From a virus, in IMG/VR virus record IMGVR_UViG_3300046780_000464, positions 1 to 64,000 of that record: a DNA stretch of 64,000 nt. One strand, 5' to 3'. The translations under genes and the position numbers were made by a program. Positions within the stretch are counted from its first letter, which is position 1; each line of letters begins with the position of its first letter. This document shows, in pieces, positions 41,202 to 50,409 of this stretch. The notes under the pieces are model-generated. The model was not told the DNA's origin. It searched no databases and saw nothing but the letters and a program-made list of their open reading frames with translations.

Positions 41202-41518
41202 CTAACAAAGGCAATAGCCTTATCAAAGATGGCTAAGACTTCCTCCTTGGTCCGCCTGTGTTTGTCTTGCCAAGCTATTATGGACCAATCATGACCCAAG
41301 GCCTCTTGCAGGCGCATCATTGCCTTAAACCTAAGCGACCTGTAGGACTTGAAACTATCAGTGATCTCTTTCAGAGAACGGAATCCAATCGCACCCAACA
41401 TACAGTACTCTTGTTGGTTGGTTCGAAAGGTACCCTGACACCACCCTGCTTCAACTCTTTCCCGTGCAATAATCAACCTACGGGTTATCGGATCAAAGCC
41501 TGTACCATCAAACGGCAT
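41198..41518 (-). CDS. DUF6197-like hypothetical protein, 106 aa
   Basis: It reads LIIARERVEAGWCQGTFRTN, then QQEYCMLGAIGFRSLKE. This is the pattern of DUF6197 proteins (ARE.ie.GWCqg....C..GAig), small helical phage proteins of unknown function. The two cysteines are conserved in the family. It is coupled to the holin candidates by an ATGA overlap. Confidence 0.7.
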   Translation of the reverse strand: MPFDGTGFDPITRRLIIARERVEAGWCQGTFRTNQQEYCMLGAIGFRSLKEITDSFKSYRSLRFKAMMRLQEALGHDWSIIAWQDKHRRTKEEVLAIFDKAIAFVR

Positions 41519-41547
41519 AACAATTTCTCCCCTATCAAAAGTGCGGG

Positions 41548-41709
41548 CTACTCTTTACCGGCTCCCACCTGCCCCTCATCATCGCCCGTCGCTCCCGACC
41601 GCACAGCGATGATATCGGACCTCCGCTCCACTTCACCTGGCGCCAGGTATGGCAGGGGCCGCCATGACATTGTTTCACTTCGGGGTTCGTCATGCTCCAC
41701 TATAGGCAT
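41548..41709 (-). CDS. Hypothetical acidic protein, 53 aa
   Basis: A start at 41709 (MPIVEHDEPRSETMSWRPLP) is used here; an earlier in-frame start at 41736 lies inside the upstream gene. The product has PYLAPGEVERRSDIIAVRSG and a Gly/Glu tail. It is a small polar peptide with no recognised family. Confidence 0.45.
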   Translation of the reverse strand: MPIVEHDEPRSETMSWRPLPYLAPGEVERRSDIIAVRSGATGDDEGQVGAGKE

Positions 41710-41723
41710 CACTACCTCCCAAC

Positions 41724-42566
41724 CTAAGTCAACCAAGGTCCTCCAAACCTACCATAAGGCCAACCAAAGTAAGTTGGAAACCTAACAGGTCCAGGTACAT
41801 AATGGAAGGTACGATAAGCAGCCGTAGCCTTCCAAAACAAAGCACCATACTGGGTCATCAAATACCAGCTCTGAGTACCTGTAACACCAGGGAATCCCTC
41901 TGACGAAACGCTCACACCATTCACAGATTTGCTGTTAATTCTGCCCACCATTCCACTACCACCATACCCACCCATGCCAGGTCCACCTGGTCCTGCAAAC
42001 AGTGTTGCAATGTGAGCAGTCAACAATGCCAACAAATAGGCTCTTGTATCTAGATCCTGCTCAGGACTAGTCGCATCATTTCTAAATATCAATCCTGCAG
42101 TAATCCACATCCTTTCTAAGGCGTCACTATCTGTACCACTAAACTGAGGAAAAGCACTAGTAAATCTATCATAATCAAACTTGACAACAAATGCGTCCTC
42201 TGGTGGCAAGACAGGTTCTTGCCATGTCATACAAACACATTCACCAGACTTCAATAAAATCCTTCCGTCATCTAGGGCTACTTGAGCAGTCAATACATAG
42301 ATACATTGGTCAACCATATCTCCTACTAGTTGACTGGTCTTATACTGATCAAATACAGGTGCACCAATCAACCTAGACAATGGTGTCAAGTCAAGAGTCG
42401 GATCTGATGTTGGTTCAATATCAATAGTCCATAATGCTGACTGGATAACGGGACTGGTATTAGTAGCACCTGGCGGGACATTACCAATTTCATTGGTAAA
42501 GTCAAAGGTAAAGTAGTCCCGCACAGGTGCTGGGAGTATGGGTCCAAATGTTGTATCGGACGCCAT
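41724..42566 (-). CDS. Head-tail adaptor, DUF4054-like, with extra N-terminal domain
   Basis: 280 residues. The C-terminal 145 match the DUF4054 adaptor pattern: FVVKFDYDRFTSAFPQFSGT, then ALERMWITAGLIFRNDATS and YLLALLTAHIATLFAG, then VSVSSEGFP, TQSWYLMTQYGALFWKATAA and YRTFHYVPG. The N-terminal 110 residues form an extra beta-rich domain (YFTFDFTNEIGNVPPGATNT) of a type seen separately in other phages. Adaptor rings form beneath the portal. It sits after the capsid genes, in keeping with that. Confidence 0.75.
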   Translation of the reverse strand: MASDTTFGPILPAPVRDYFTFDFTNEIGNVPPGATNTSPVIQSALWTIDIEPTSDPTLDLTPLSRLIGAPVFDQYKTSQLVGDMVDQCIYVLTAQVALDDGRILLKSGECVCMTWQEPVLPPEDAFVVKFDYDRFTSAFPQFSGTDSDALERMWITAGLIFRNDATSPEQDLDTRAYLLALLTAHIATLFAGPGGPGMGGYGGSGMVGRINSKSVNGVSVSSEGFPGVTGTQSWYLMTQYGALFWKATAAYRTFHYVPGPVRFPTYFGWPYGRFGGPWLT

Positions 42567-43117
42567 TACCTATTGCCTTCCCCTTGCTCAAGGATGCCAA
42601 GCCTGAGTCTTCTGTCTACACCACCCATCTTGGCACTGGGATTATTACGGTCCAGAGGTTCTAGACCCGTAACAACACTAGTCAATTGCTTGCATTCGGT
42701 AATCAGTGTTGCCCTATCCTTATGGGCCAAGACAACCTGGTTTTTGACCAGATCACTGGTCTTATTCTGCATATGCCAGCCATCCCATACATCTTTGGGA
42801 CAACCTTCTGTTATCGCATAACCACCAGGTAACAATTCAGTGACTGCACTACTGAAATTGTATGCCTGGCCTGCTGTGGCGATCCAAGGACCGCGACAAA
42901 CAAACTGGGCGCCTTCAACAGGGATGGCTCTACGCGATTCTTTCATTGTACCATCCCGCAGCGGCTCCATATATTCTTGCCACTGAAATACCCGCAAGAC
43001 AATCCCTGATGGGAGCTTACAGGCGACATATACAGTGTCGCCCGTTGTTGCTCCTCTTGAGAACGGGACCGCTGGACGCGGTGGCTGGGGTGGCGGGACT
43101 TGCATACTATCAGCCAT
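42566..43117 (-). CDS. Hypothetical structural protein, 183 aa
   Basis: Pro-rich start, then GDTVYVACKLPSGIVLRVFQ, WQEYMEPLRDGTMKESRRA and a C-terminal helical part with VKNQVVLAHKDRATLITECK. The pattern of short beta strands early and an all-helical end recurs in head completion or decoration proteins in phages with DUF2184 capsids. It overlaps the DUF4054 gene by one base. Not recognised further. Confidence 0.55.
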   Translation of the reverse strand: MADSMQVPPPQPPRPAVPFSRGATTGDTVYVACKLPSGIVLRVFQWQEYMEPLRDGTMKESRRAIPVEGAQFVCRGPWIATAGQAYNFSSAVTELLPGGYAITEGCPKDVWDGWHMQNKTSDLVKNQVVLAHKDRATLITECKQLTSVVTGLEPLDRNNPSAKMGGVDRRLRLGILEQGEGNR

Positions 43118-43150
43118 GATTACCTTTTACCTCCTATCATTTCAAACATT

Positions 43151-43176
43151 GTTAGGGGGACCAGTTTCCCCCTAAC
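43151..43176 (-). terminator. Terminator-like hairpin after the major capsid gene
   Basis: A perfect 10-bp inverted repeat (GTTAGGGGGA at 43151-43160 with 43167-43176, 6-base loop) lies 3 bases beyond the capsid stop codon. A short T-containing stretch follows on the minus strand. It likely limits read-through from the highly transcribed capsid gene. Confidence 0.65.
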
Positions 43177-43179
43177 TGC

Positions 43180-44349
43180 CTAGACACCAATCATTGAGAC
43201 GACAGCTGCCGGCATCCGCACCACTGTGCCCCAAGTACCTGCACTGACCTTCTGAGAGAAGGACGAACGAGCGCGAATAACAGGGTGAGCCCGCATTTTT
43301 TCCGAGTACGCCGGAAAGGCAAACTTCTGACCTTCAACTTCATTGGCGAACAGCTGTACAAACTCGCCAGCTGCCACACCTTGCGGCATGATTGGTCCAC
43401 GAGCCGCATATTGCGGGATCGTAATCAGCTTGATATTGCCAAAGTTCTTGTCGATCAGGTCACGCACATTGACACCGAAGCTGTTGGTGATCGTCAGGGC
43501 GACTTGTGAACCAGGCGACATTGCCAAGGTCATTGATGTATCCGTGTCGATCAACCCACCGGTCTGCAAGACCAGTTGGTAGAATAGTGTCTCAATGTCG
43601 GCATAGACCTCGTTTGCCGTGGCGTTCATGACCCCATTGATGATCCAACGTGGGCTGTTGCCAGTCGCTGCCTTTGGCGCAGGGCTGAGGGCTGCAGTCA
43701 GATTGGGATCATTGGTCATGCCATAGTTCTGGAGCCCACCAACACCAAACAGGTAGGCAAGGTTCATGAACTTGGCAATAGTCTGGGCTGCTGCACGATC
43801 GATCTCAGATACCCAGTTGACGCGGGCAAGACCACCGCGCTCTACTTCCCGCTCACCATACTCTTTGATGACCTGGAAGAGGTAGTTTTGCCTAGCCGGC
43901 CACCCAACATTGATCCCGGCGTTGCCGTTCTCATTGTAGTCGCCATAGCTAGACACTTCACCAGTCGCCTCGACGACCGGGAAGTAGATGATGTCTTGCA
44001 GCCAATCACCACGCTTGACTTCACCACCAAGCGCTTCCGCTGCCTTGTTCGGGCTGAACAAGATACGAAAGACCTCGGGGTCAATAGTCGTAGTAAGCAG
44101 GGCGGGGATTGCCGAGTTCGGGTCAGTATATAGTGGAGGCGGTGCATCCATCGCCATACTATTATGGCCGTATCCACCATAACCCCAAGAATCCTGGGCC
44201 ATCTGGAGCATCTCGTCCTGGGCCAGTTGTGGGTTGTTCTTCCAAGACTCCGGCGTGTATGCCGTAATCGCGGGAAGATATACACCACGATTTTCCCATT
44301 CCGCACGATCAGCCGACCAGGCAGCCCGCGCACCACTAAAATTTTGCAT
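43180..44349 (-). CDS. Major capsid protein, DUF2184-like
   Basis: 389 residues. It reads AIPALLTTTIDPEVFRILFS, then WLQDIIYFPVVEATGEVSSY, then GINVGWPARQNYLFQVIKEY and GEREVERGGLARVNWVSEID, with the C-terminal FANEVEGQKFAFPAYSEKMR. These match the DUF2184 capsid family of myoviruses. A hairpin follows its stop and a distinct leader precedes it, consistent with high expression. It lies between the cement gene and the adaptor genes as expected. Confidence 0.87.
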   Translation of the reverse strand: MQNFSGARAAWSADRAEWENRGVYLPAITAYTPESWKNNPQLAQDEMLQMAQDSWGYGGYGHNSMAMDAPPPLYTDPNSAIPALLTTTIDPEVFRILFSPNKAAEALGGEVKRGDWLQDIIYFPVVEATGEVSSYGDYNENGNAGINVGWPARQNYLFQVIKEYGEREVERGGLARVNWVSEIDRAAAQTIAKFMNLAYLFGVGGLQNYGMTNDPNLTAALSPAPKAATGNSPRWIINGVMNATANEVYADIETLFYQLVLQTGGLIDTDTSMTLAMSPGSQVALTITNSFGVNVRDLIDKNFGNIKLITIPQYAARGPIMPQGVAAGEFVQLFANEVEGQKFAFPAYSEKMRAHPVIRARSSFSQKVSAGTWGTVVRMPAAVVSMIGV

Positions 44350-44406
44350 TTGTTCCTCCGGAATAAAGGATTACCGCCTGGTGATCCTTGCGGTAGTTAC
44401 TGTATT

Positions 44407-44430
44407 AGTGGTGGGACTAAGCCCACCACT
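44407..44430 (-). terminator. Hairpin between cement and capsid genes
   Basis: A perfect 9-bp stem (AGTGGTGGG at 44407-44415 with CCCACCACT at 44422-44430, 6-base loop) lies 2 bases after the cement stop codon. It may process or stabilise the capsid mRNA or attenuate transcription. Confidence 0.55.
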
Positions 44431-44432
44431 TC

Positions 44433-45404
44433 TTAGCCAAGCGGCCAGCTGGACATCTTGATGATTTCGCCTGCCGCACCTGCGCTGGTCGCAAACCACT
44501 TGGTCTCAATTGCGTCAGTGGCGCCAAGAGAAGCAGAGGCAACCACTGTGTTATTGTCCACAGCATAGGTACCAAGGCCACCCGTACCAGTCAGACCGTA
44601 GTTTGGGCCCATTGCCGTGATGGAAGTACCAGCAACAACAGTACCACCCGACAGCGCATCACCAACCTCGATTGGAGTTGCACCGGCGACGGTGACAGTC
44701 ATCGTACCATAGGTACCAGCAATTGCTGTGGAGGCAACAGTCTGCTCGGCAATGCTGACTGCATAAGTACCAACACCACCAGGTGTAGCACCACTCAACT
44801 GACCGAGAATCCTGGTACCCGTTACAACATTGGTACCAGAGATTGTGGAACCAGGTACCACAGAACCAGCCCCAACTGCACTAACAGTCAAGACATTACC
44901 AGCAATTGAGCCGGTGGCACTAAAGGTTGATGCTGCGACCGAACTAGTCACGGTCGCTGCACCCGGGGCAGTACCTGTTGCACCAAATACCACAGCACCA
45001 TCGCTCAGACGAGCAAAGGCCTTCATCCCATACTGGGCATAGGTAGTACCCCGATTGAGAACAAAGAACCCACCAGCCTGATGGAGAGTAATGGGGAAGC
45101 CACCGGGGACCAGCATACTGACACCACCAAGGTAACTGGTGATCAGGCCCTGCTGTTCACGATGAACAAACCCTGCCGGTGCAATAACACCACCAATAGC
45201 GCGGGTGTGAACCAAGGTCGGAGCATTGTTCGGGTCGATGATGCTGGCATCAAGCCAACCAAACCGAGCAACAGTCACGCCCTCAGATGCAGCAACCAGC
45301 CCACCGGGGCCAGCATCCACGGTGGCCCGCGGATTGTGGTCGCAAAAGTCACCTTCTACACCAGGTGCCTGTTGCGGATAAACCTGAGCTTGAAACAAAG
45401 GCAT
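44433..45404 (-). CDS. Capsid cement/decoration protein
   Basis: 323 residues from ATG 45404, chosen because GGAGG overlaps the first codons of the longer 45416 frame. The N-terminal 140 residues carry MPLFQAQVYPQQAPGVEGDF, then WLDASIIDPNNAPTLVH and GFVHREQQGLITSYLGG. This fits the cement-protein fold that staples capsid subunits. The C-terminal 180 residues are beta-rich tandem repeats (GTYAVSIAEQTVASTA; TYAVDNNTVVASAS) that form an external domain. Confidence 0.72.
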   Translation of the reverse strand: MPLFQAQVYPQQAPGVEGDFCDHNPRATVDAGPGGLVAASEGVTVARFGWLDASIIDPNNAPTLVHTRAIGGVIAPAGFVHREQQGLITSYLGGVSMLVPGGFPITLHQAGGFFVLNRGTTYAQYGMKAFARLSDGAVVFGATGTAPGAATVTSSVAASTFSATGSIAGNVLTVSAVGAGSVVPGSTISGTNVVTGTRILGQLSGATPGGVGTYAVSIAEQTVASTAIAGTYGTMTVTVAGATPIEVGDALSGGTVVAGTSITAMGPNYGLTGTGGLGTYAVDNNTVVASASLGATDAIETKWFATSAGAAGEIIKMSSWPLG

Positions 45405-45443
45405 TGAAACCTCCATATAGTTACTAGTACACCACCTCAGGAT

Positions 45444-47141
45444 TTACTGAATAGTGATGTTCTTGGTGAAGTCGAACCGCTCAGCGAACGAGCCACCTTC
45501 AATCTTGGCGTCCGCTGCCATGCGCGGGCCACCCTGATTGGGACGACGGGCGCCGGGGCGAGGCTGCGCTTCAAGCACAGGCAACAAGGCATCCGGATGC
45601 ATCTTGTCGACCTTCTTGGCGTCCATACCGAGTGCCTTTAGGGCGGTACGGTAAACATCGGACGGCCGAGCAGCATCCATGGCCAGGTCACCAACCCAAG
45701 GACGAACAAAGCGCTCAGCTGCGCGAATGTTCTTCTGGGTCTGGACAGTACGAGCAACAGCGCGCTTGATTGCCGCGTCCATTGCCGTCTTTGTCACCGG
45801 CTCGGATTGCTCAGAGGGGACGACTTCATCCTCCGCTGCCTTCTTTTTGGGATTGCCTTCTTCGTCAAGCTCCTCTTCCTCTTCGTCGCTCACGCAATCT
45901 TCGAGCTCGTTCTCGTCCATACCGCCAATGGCGGTCGGGGGCGGAATTTCACTGGGCATACCTTGATCTCCTCCGTTTCCATTGGGGTCTTTACTCTGTT
46001 GCTGCTCACCGCCACCACCACCATTGTCAGGAGGAGGAGCGCCGACGCCTCCACTGAGGTCAGGATCAGGATTGCCTTCCTCAGCGAGAAATGCGTCAAG
46101 GTTCTGCAAGATCTCGGGCGATACCCCTTCTTGCTCAAGGTATGCCTTAATCTTTGCTACAACATCTTCGGGGTCACCATCTTCCTCTGTCTGTGCACCC
46201 ATAGGCGGCCCAGCATTGGGCTCCGTCTGCATGGGCGGCGGCCCACCCTGAGGCATCCCACCACCCATCTCAGCATCTGCCATACCAGCAGAAGGAGACA
46301 ATGCGTCCAAAAGGTTGGCTAAATCCTGGATATCAGCATCCTTGGCCAACTTGCCTTTGGTCGCATACTTGACCGTCTTGATGATGTCGGTCTTTCTGCT
46401 GTTAAAGTTCTTTGACGTAACTCCACGCACAATGGAGTTATAGTCAAGGGGTGCAGCATCTTGAGCGAGGCGCGGTGTGAGATAGGTAAGCAGAGCACCT
46501 TTGGCAACCATAGCTGCCGGCGCTAGTTTCGGCATAGCGGGACTCCTTTCCTTAAGAGCAGCATCTTGGACGACAACATCGGCACCAGCCCTGCCATCCT
46601 CTACTAGGGCAACATGATTACCACGTATGTTAGTCATAATCCCATCGTAGTGTTGACCCTCATACATACCAGGCTGCATTAAAGGGTCGTAATGGTAAGC
46701 ACAAGACAGTTCCTTTTGCTCACCATCCTCAATTGCGTCAATTGCTGGCTTGGTCCAAAAGACCAAACTATTCTTTAGGTAAGGATGCTGATACATAGCA
46801 TCAGTACCGGTAGAACCCACTACTAAATCAGCTGGATGCTTTTCTGAATTAACTGGTTGATGCTTTGCTAAGATTGGCAAGTTATTGAATGTTCTTGCAG
46901 CCTTTTGTAGTTCTTTGGGATGCCTTAACAACCAATACTTTCTAGCGGGGTCAAGACCAAGTCTCTCAAAATCCGGAATCTCTTCACCCCAATATGGATT
47001 AACCGTTGCCTTAGATATGTTTGACATCCCGACGTGCATATGCCCATCTTCACTAACCCTGCGCACAGATGGGTTTTGATCCATCGCAATAGGACTGGAT
47101 TGCGACTTGAGTGGGTTAAATGCTCCAACCATTGCGATCAT
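45444..47141 (-). CDS. Capsid maturation protease and scaffold, DUF2213-like
   Basis: 565 residues. The first 200 read [20 protein letters not shown], then [20 protein letters not shown] and [20 protein letters not shown]. They end in [19 protein letters not shown], the DUF2213 phage protease pattern with the NHVALV strand. From residue about 280 a long acidic, Gly/Pro/Glu-rich region with many Asp/Glu pairs and a final helical part matches scaffold domains that are fused to such proteases. It directly precedes the cement gene, as in other DUF2184 phages. It starts in an ATGA overlap with the repeat-protein gene. Confidence 0.78.
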   Translation of the reverse strand: MIAMVGAFNPLKSQSSPIAMDQNPSVRRVSEDGHMHVGMSNISKATVNPYWGEEIPDFERLGLDPARKYWLLRHPKELQKAARTFNNLPILAKHQPVNSEKHPADLVVGSTGTDAMYQHPYLKNSLVFWTKPAIDAIEDGEQKELSCAYHYDPLMQPGMYEGQHYDGIMTNIRGNHVALVEDGRAGADVVVQDAALKERSPAMPKLAPAAMVAKGALLTYLTPRLAQDAAPLDYNSIVRGVTSKNFNSRKTDIIKTVKYATKGKLAKDADIQDLANLLDALSPSAGMADAEMGGGMPQGGPPPMQTEPNAGPPMGAQTEEDGDPEDVVAKIKAYLEQEGVSPEILQNLDAFLAEEGNPDPDLSGGVGAPPPDNGGGGGEQQQSKDPNGNGGDQGMPSEIPPPTAIGGMDENELEDCVSDEEEEELDEEGNPKKKAAEDEVVPSEQSEPVTKTAMDAAIKRAVARTVQTQKNIRAAERFVRPWVGDLAMDAARPSDVYRTALKALGMDAKKVDKMHPDALLPVLEAQPRPGARRPNQGGPRMAADAKIEGGSFAERFDFTKNITIQ

Positions 47142-50100
47142 GCGGCAATCCTACGACGGGATGGGACAGATATTGTCCTATTTCCATTACCACCAGATCC
47201 ACTCGTTCGATTTGGTGCAGTGCCCATACTTGTTCGACCACCATTTCCATTACCAGCAACAACTAACCTATCAGGGTTATCACTGACTAATATCCTATCA
47301 GGTGGTGTACCTGGTATTACACCAGGAATAGCGGGGAACCAAGCAGCACCAAGAGAGGCATATCCACTAAATGAATCGCTTGTCTCTATTACTTCAAGAT
47401 CTGCTGTAATCTTATCAACAAAGCAAGTTGCACTTACTACATTATCATTTTGAGCAAGTCGTAAAGTACCTACAATATTTACAGTACCAGTAGCCGTGAT
47501 AGTATTTGAATCTTGTATTTGGTTGAGTGTACCACCAATAACTGCTTCTACGGTGGCAGTGATCGTCTGTGAGGCTTGAATTTCACTAAGTACAGCACCG
47601 GTAACAGGACCACCTATTGCGACTACAGTATTAGATGCTTGTATTTGATTGAGGTGGCCACTAACAACAGAACCACCTATTGCGACTACAATATTAGATG
47701 CTTGTATTTGATTTAATGTACCAGTAACAACAAGAGGTAACGTACCAGTTGCTGTTAACGTATTTGGTGTCTGTAAAACGCTAAGAGTACCACCAATACC
47801 AGAAAGAACAGACCCGGTAGCAGATACAATATTTGACGCTTGAAGCTGACTTAATGTACCAGTAACAACAACCACACCAGTAGAAACTATTGTATTGTCT
47901 GCTTGTACTCGATTAAGAACGCCACTAACAGTGATTGTACCAGTGGCCGTGATTGTTTGTGTAGCTTGAAGCTGACTAAGAACACCACCAACAACCAGAC
48001 TGCCCGTCGCGACTAAAGTATTTGGTGGTTGTAACTGGCCTAATGTACCAGTAACGGTTACCCTGGCAACTGCTGATAAAGTATTTGATGCTTGTAGTTG
48101 ACTTAATATACCAGAAACAACAAATGGTACATTACCGGTTGCTGATATCGTTTGTGATGCTTGAAGAACATTAAGAGCGCCACCAATACCAGAAAGAACC
48201 GAGCCAGCTGCTACTAAGGTATTTGGCGGTTGTAACTGACCAAGAGTACCAGTAATAGTGACTCTAGCAATTGCTGATAAAGTATTAGGTACCTGAGCTT
48301 GACTTAAGGCACCAGTAACAGCAAGAGTACCGACTGCTGTTAATATATTTGAGGCCTGAGATAGATTAAGTGTACCTGTAACAGTGATTCTAGCTACTGC
48401 TGATAAAGTATTAGGTGCCTGTAATTGACTTAGCGTCCCAAGAATGATAACAGTACCAGTGGACGCAATAGTTTGTGGTACTTGTAATGCGGATAGTGTG
48501 CCAACTGCTGGGACTGTGCCAGTTGCCGTTAGTGTTTGATTAGACTGAAGAACACCAAGGGAACCAGTAATACCACTTAGAACAGTGCCAGTTGCTGCCA
48601 CAATTTGAGCAGCTTGACTTTGACTAAGCGCACCACTAACAACAGTACTACCAGTAGCAACCAGAGTATTTGAGGCCTGAGATAGATTAAGTGTACCTGT
48701 AACAGTTACTCTGGCAATCGATGATAAAGTATTAGGTGCTTGTGACTGGCTTAATGTACCACGTATGGTCACAGTACCAGTAGAGGAGATGGTCTGTGAC
48801 GTCTGAACAATAGAGAGATTACCAATTACTGGAACATTGCCAGCAGCAGTTATCGTATCGAGCGCTTCAATCTGGGAGAGATTACCACTAACACCACTTA
48901 GAACAGTGCCAGTTGCTATCAGTGTATCAGGGCTTTCGGTGACCGATAATGTGCCGGTAATGGCGAGGGGAGCCGTGCCTGTCGCCGACAGCGTGTCGGC
49001 AGTCTCGGTGACCGCCAGAGTGCCAATTATACCAGTATCAGCGATCTGGTAAACCGGTTGCACCGCACCGGGATGCGTATAGTTGGTAACACCGGTTGTC
49101 TGCCCCGCCCTGTGCTGCGGGAAGGCGGGGGGCCAAGCAACAGCTACCAACCCACTGATCGCTGGCTGCACCGCACCCGGTGCGTCAAAATTTGTTACAC
49201 CTAAACTTTGCCCTGCGCCGTGTTGCGGGAAGGCTGGGGGCCATGGGGCGACCGCTATCGGAGCCGCTGGACCTTCCGCCGTTGCGACGAGAGTGTCAGA
49301 AATCTCGGTAACAGCGAGCGTTCCGGTTACCGACAGGATCAATACGCCCGTTGCGACGAGCGTATCGGGGGCCTCAATCTTTGTCAGTGTGCCGACATAG
49401 GGAGTTCTGCCGGTCGCCGTGACAGTATCGGGAGCCTCAGTCTTTGTCAGCGAGCCAACATAAGGAACATTACCAGTTGCTGTGACAGTATCGGAAATCT
49501 CAGTAACAGCAAGCGTGCCGGTCGCGGCGGCAACAAAATCAGCGGTGGTGATCGATGAGGTGCCGATACGGAAGAAAACGTTGTCGTTGTTACTCGATCC
49601 GGCAGTGGTTTCCTGCCACTCTACCTGAAAAAACAGATATGCGTTGTTGAGGACTATCTGTCCTGGCGAGGCGGTAATCGAACTATTTGTGTCGGCGGTA
49701 GTTGAGAGCGTGACAGTCGCGCCCGCCGTATTGGCGATAAGCTGAGTGGCAACGGCTCCGCTAAAGTTAGTTGACCGGTACATCTTCATGTTGACGTGGC
49801 CGATACAACCTGCCGTCCCGGCCCGCATGTTGAAATTGAACGTCCAGGCCGTGGCAGCGAAGGTGCCGGTTAACGGCCCAACGACAAAACAATCACCAGC
49901 CGTACCACCACCAGTTCCCGTTCCCACAGTGGGACCGCTTGTCGAGGCGTTGTAACTGGCGGAAAGAGCGGGATCGGTGCTAGTCGCCGTCGCGCCAAGA
50001 TGGCCGCGATAATACGGTGTGGTGATCGCAGTTTTGGCTGGTGCCCAACCAAAGGCCGAATTAGCTGCGGTCGGCGCTGAACCGTTAAGCTGAGTGTTGC

Positions 50101-50158
50101 CCCAGAAGTATGGGGTAACCGCTGGCGTTCCGAGAAGGTAGATGGTCTGAACAGCCAT
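47138..50158 (-). CDS. Giant beta-repeat virion protein (1006 aa)
   Basis: The N-terminal 230 residues form a beta-rich domain ([40 protein letters not shown]) shared with capsid- or fibre-type jelly rolls. Residues about 230-930 are over 25 tandem repeats of 20-22 residues with the core [18 protein letters not shown], with related variants such as TLVATGSV. The repeats are highly similar and probably evolve by recombination. Its place between protease and a Cys-rich protein suggests a head fibre or decoration. No known family name is claimed. There is little GC content in the repeat part and much more near the N-terminus. Confidence 0.7.
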   Translation of the reverse strand: MAVQTIYLLGTPAVTPYFWGNTQLNGSAPTAANSAFGWAPAKTAITTPYYRGHLGATATSTDPALSASYNASTSGPTVGTGTGGGTAGDCFVVGPLTGTFAATAWTFNFNMRAGTAGCIGHVNMKMYRSTNFSGAVATQLIANTAGATVTLSTTADTNSSITASPGQIVLNNAYLFFQVEWQETTAGSSNNDNVFFRIGTSSITTADFVAAATGTLAVTEISDTVTATGNVPYVGSLTKTEAPDTVTATGRTPYVGTLTKIEAPDTLVATGVLILSVTGTLAVTEISDTLVATAEGPAAPIAVAPWPPAFPQHGAGQSLGVTNFDAPGAVQPAISGLVAVAWPPAFPQHRAGQTTGVTNYTHPGAVQPVYQIADTGIIGTLAVTETADTLSATGTAPLAITGTLSVTESPDTLIATGTVLSGVSGNLSQIEALDTITAAGNVPVIGNLSIVQTSQTISSTGTVTIRGTLSQSQAPNTLSSIARVTVTGTLNLSQASNTLVATGSTVVSGALSQSQAAQIVAATGTVLSGITGSLGVLQSNQTLTATGTVPAVGTLSALQVPQTIASTGTVIILGTLSQLQAPNTLSAVARITVTGTLNLSQASNILTAVGTLAVTGALSQAQVPNTLSAIARVTITGTLGQLQPPNTLVAAGSVLSGIGGALNVLQASQTISATGNVPFVVSGILSQLQASNTLSAVARVTVTGTLGQLQPPNTLVATGSLVVGGVLSQLQATQTITATGTITVSGVLNRVQADNTIVSTGVVVVTGTLSQLQASNIVSATGSVLSGIGGTLSVLQTPNTLTATGTLPLVVTGTLNQIQASNIVVAIGGSVVSGHLNQIQASNTVVAIGGPVTGAVLSEIQASQTITATVEAVIGGTLNQIQDSNTITATGTVNIVGTLRLAQNDNVVSATCFVDKITADLEVIETSDSFSGYASLGAAWFPAIPGVIPGTPPDRILVSDNPDRLVVAGNGNGGRTSMGTAPNRTSGSGGNGNRTISVPSRRRIAA

Positions 50159-50409
50159 CAGTCATCTCGCCACTCAAAGCTGAAAGTGCAGCGATCGTAA
50201 TTCCTAATTTGGTGGGGATGATCTGGCCACACATTGCAACCGCGCGACCAATAAGTGTTCTGACTGTCGTGTATGGCGCAAAGACGCTGACCGTCCTCTT
50301 CACGTTCTAGAAACGGGCAGGCACCATCTGGTTGTGCTGGAAGGTTACCGACACCACCCCGGCAACAATCACCGCATTTACAGCATTCGCCAGAGCGGAC
50401 CCACGCCAT
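50158..50409 (-). CDS. Cys-rich YkgJ-like metal-binding protein, 83 aa
   Basis: It starts MAWVRSGECCKCGDCCRGGV and contains CPFLE, LCAIHDSQNTYWSRGCNVW and a final DRCTFSF. The Cys-x2-Cys-x2-CysCys followed by three more cysteines resembles the YkgJ/UPF0153 family, thought to chelate iron-sulfur or zinc. It is coupled to the beta-helix protein (TGATG overlap). The role in a virion gene cluster is unknown. Confidence 0.72.
   Translation of the reverse strand: MAWVRSGECCKCGDCCRGGVGNLPAQPDGACPFLEREEDGQRLCAIHDSQNTYWSRGCNVWPDHPHQIRNYDRCTFSFEWRDD

Noticed and set aside
47138-50158. Regular repeats suggestive of a CRISPR array
   Set aside because: The repeats are coding, in frame, without unique spacers of fixed length; they form a repeat protein.
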